This document shows positions 37,405-37,506 of a stretch of 37,506 nt of DNA, piece by piece (the first letter of the stretch is position 1; each line of letters opens with the position of its first letter). A program made the translations under genes and the position numbers. Source of the stretch: Candidatus Pacearchaeota archaeon (GTDB lineage: Archaea > Nanobdellota > Nanobdellia > Pacearchaeales > GW2011-AR1); contig JAGVWY010000002.1 in the NCBI GenBank assembly GCA_018304055.1, positions 1-37,506 of the forward strand. Direction: 5' to 3'. The notes under the pieces were generated by a model that worked only from the letters and a program-made list of their open reading frames with translations, was not told the DNA's origin and did not search any database.

Positions 37405-37506
37405 AGACAAGCTCTGTTTTAGTTTGAAGATGATAAAAAAGCATATTAATTATGCTCTTGGTTTATCCGACGACAAAAATGATATTACGGGATATGAATT
37501 ACTTCC
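37397..37506 (+). CDS. start of an overlapping ORF truncated by the window (possible transposase N-terminus)
   Basis: MNEDKLCFSLKMIKKHINYALGLSDDKNDITGYELL..., open to window end, 8-nt overlap with DUF2080 ORF. Confidence 0.35.
   Translation, partial: MNEDKLCFSLKMIKKHINYALGLSDDKNDITGYELL

Noticed and set aside
1-37506. CRISPR array or rRNA genes
   Set aside because: No regularly spaced direct repeats and no rRNA-like sequence seen; repeats found are palindromic dispersed elements.

Overview
AT-rich, gene-dense archaeal chromosome segment. The gene content (FEN1, archaeal PheS/PheT and ValS, NAC, Sec61-beta, archaeal UMP kinase, RNase P Rpp30, TrmB) and small overlapping genes suggest a DPANN-type lineage such as Woese-/Pacearchaeota; the lineage is inference. 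There is one tRNA-Thr(GGT) and no rRNA or CRISPR.

Main observation: a family of short palindromic elements occurs in the window. A 50-nt block with one mismatch is shared by two unrelated genes, a DUF357 protein (431-480) and valyl-tRNA synthetase (24335-24384). It is read in the same frame in both (IENFEKI[G/R]VTKFSKKD) and lies inside segments that look like insertions in the conserved proteins. The inserts also share a 3' end (CAAAGTYCTCAATA). A minimal copy joining the two ends lies in the 5' UTR of a GH130 gene (26371-26398). A second multi-hairpin family (ACATC - hairpin - hairpin - GTGTGCTC - AATTCC...GGACATTT) brackets a sugar cassette (GH130, NagB, PIG-L deacetylase, with a ROK kinase nearby) predicted to salvage Man-GlcNAc.

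Other notable points: an in-frame TAA splitting RNase P subunit Rpp30; an overlapping pheS-to-pheT operon carrying extra genes; an accessory tail (AAA ATPase with operator-like repeats and a nested leader hairpin, RelBE, a 1.4-kaa surface lipase-like protein, and a DUF2080 transposon-associated gene at the right edge).
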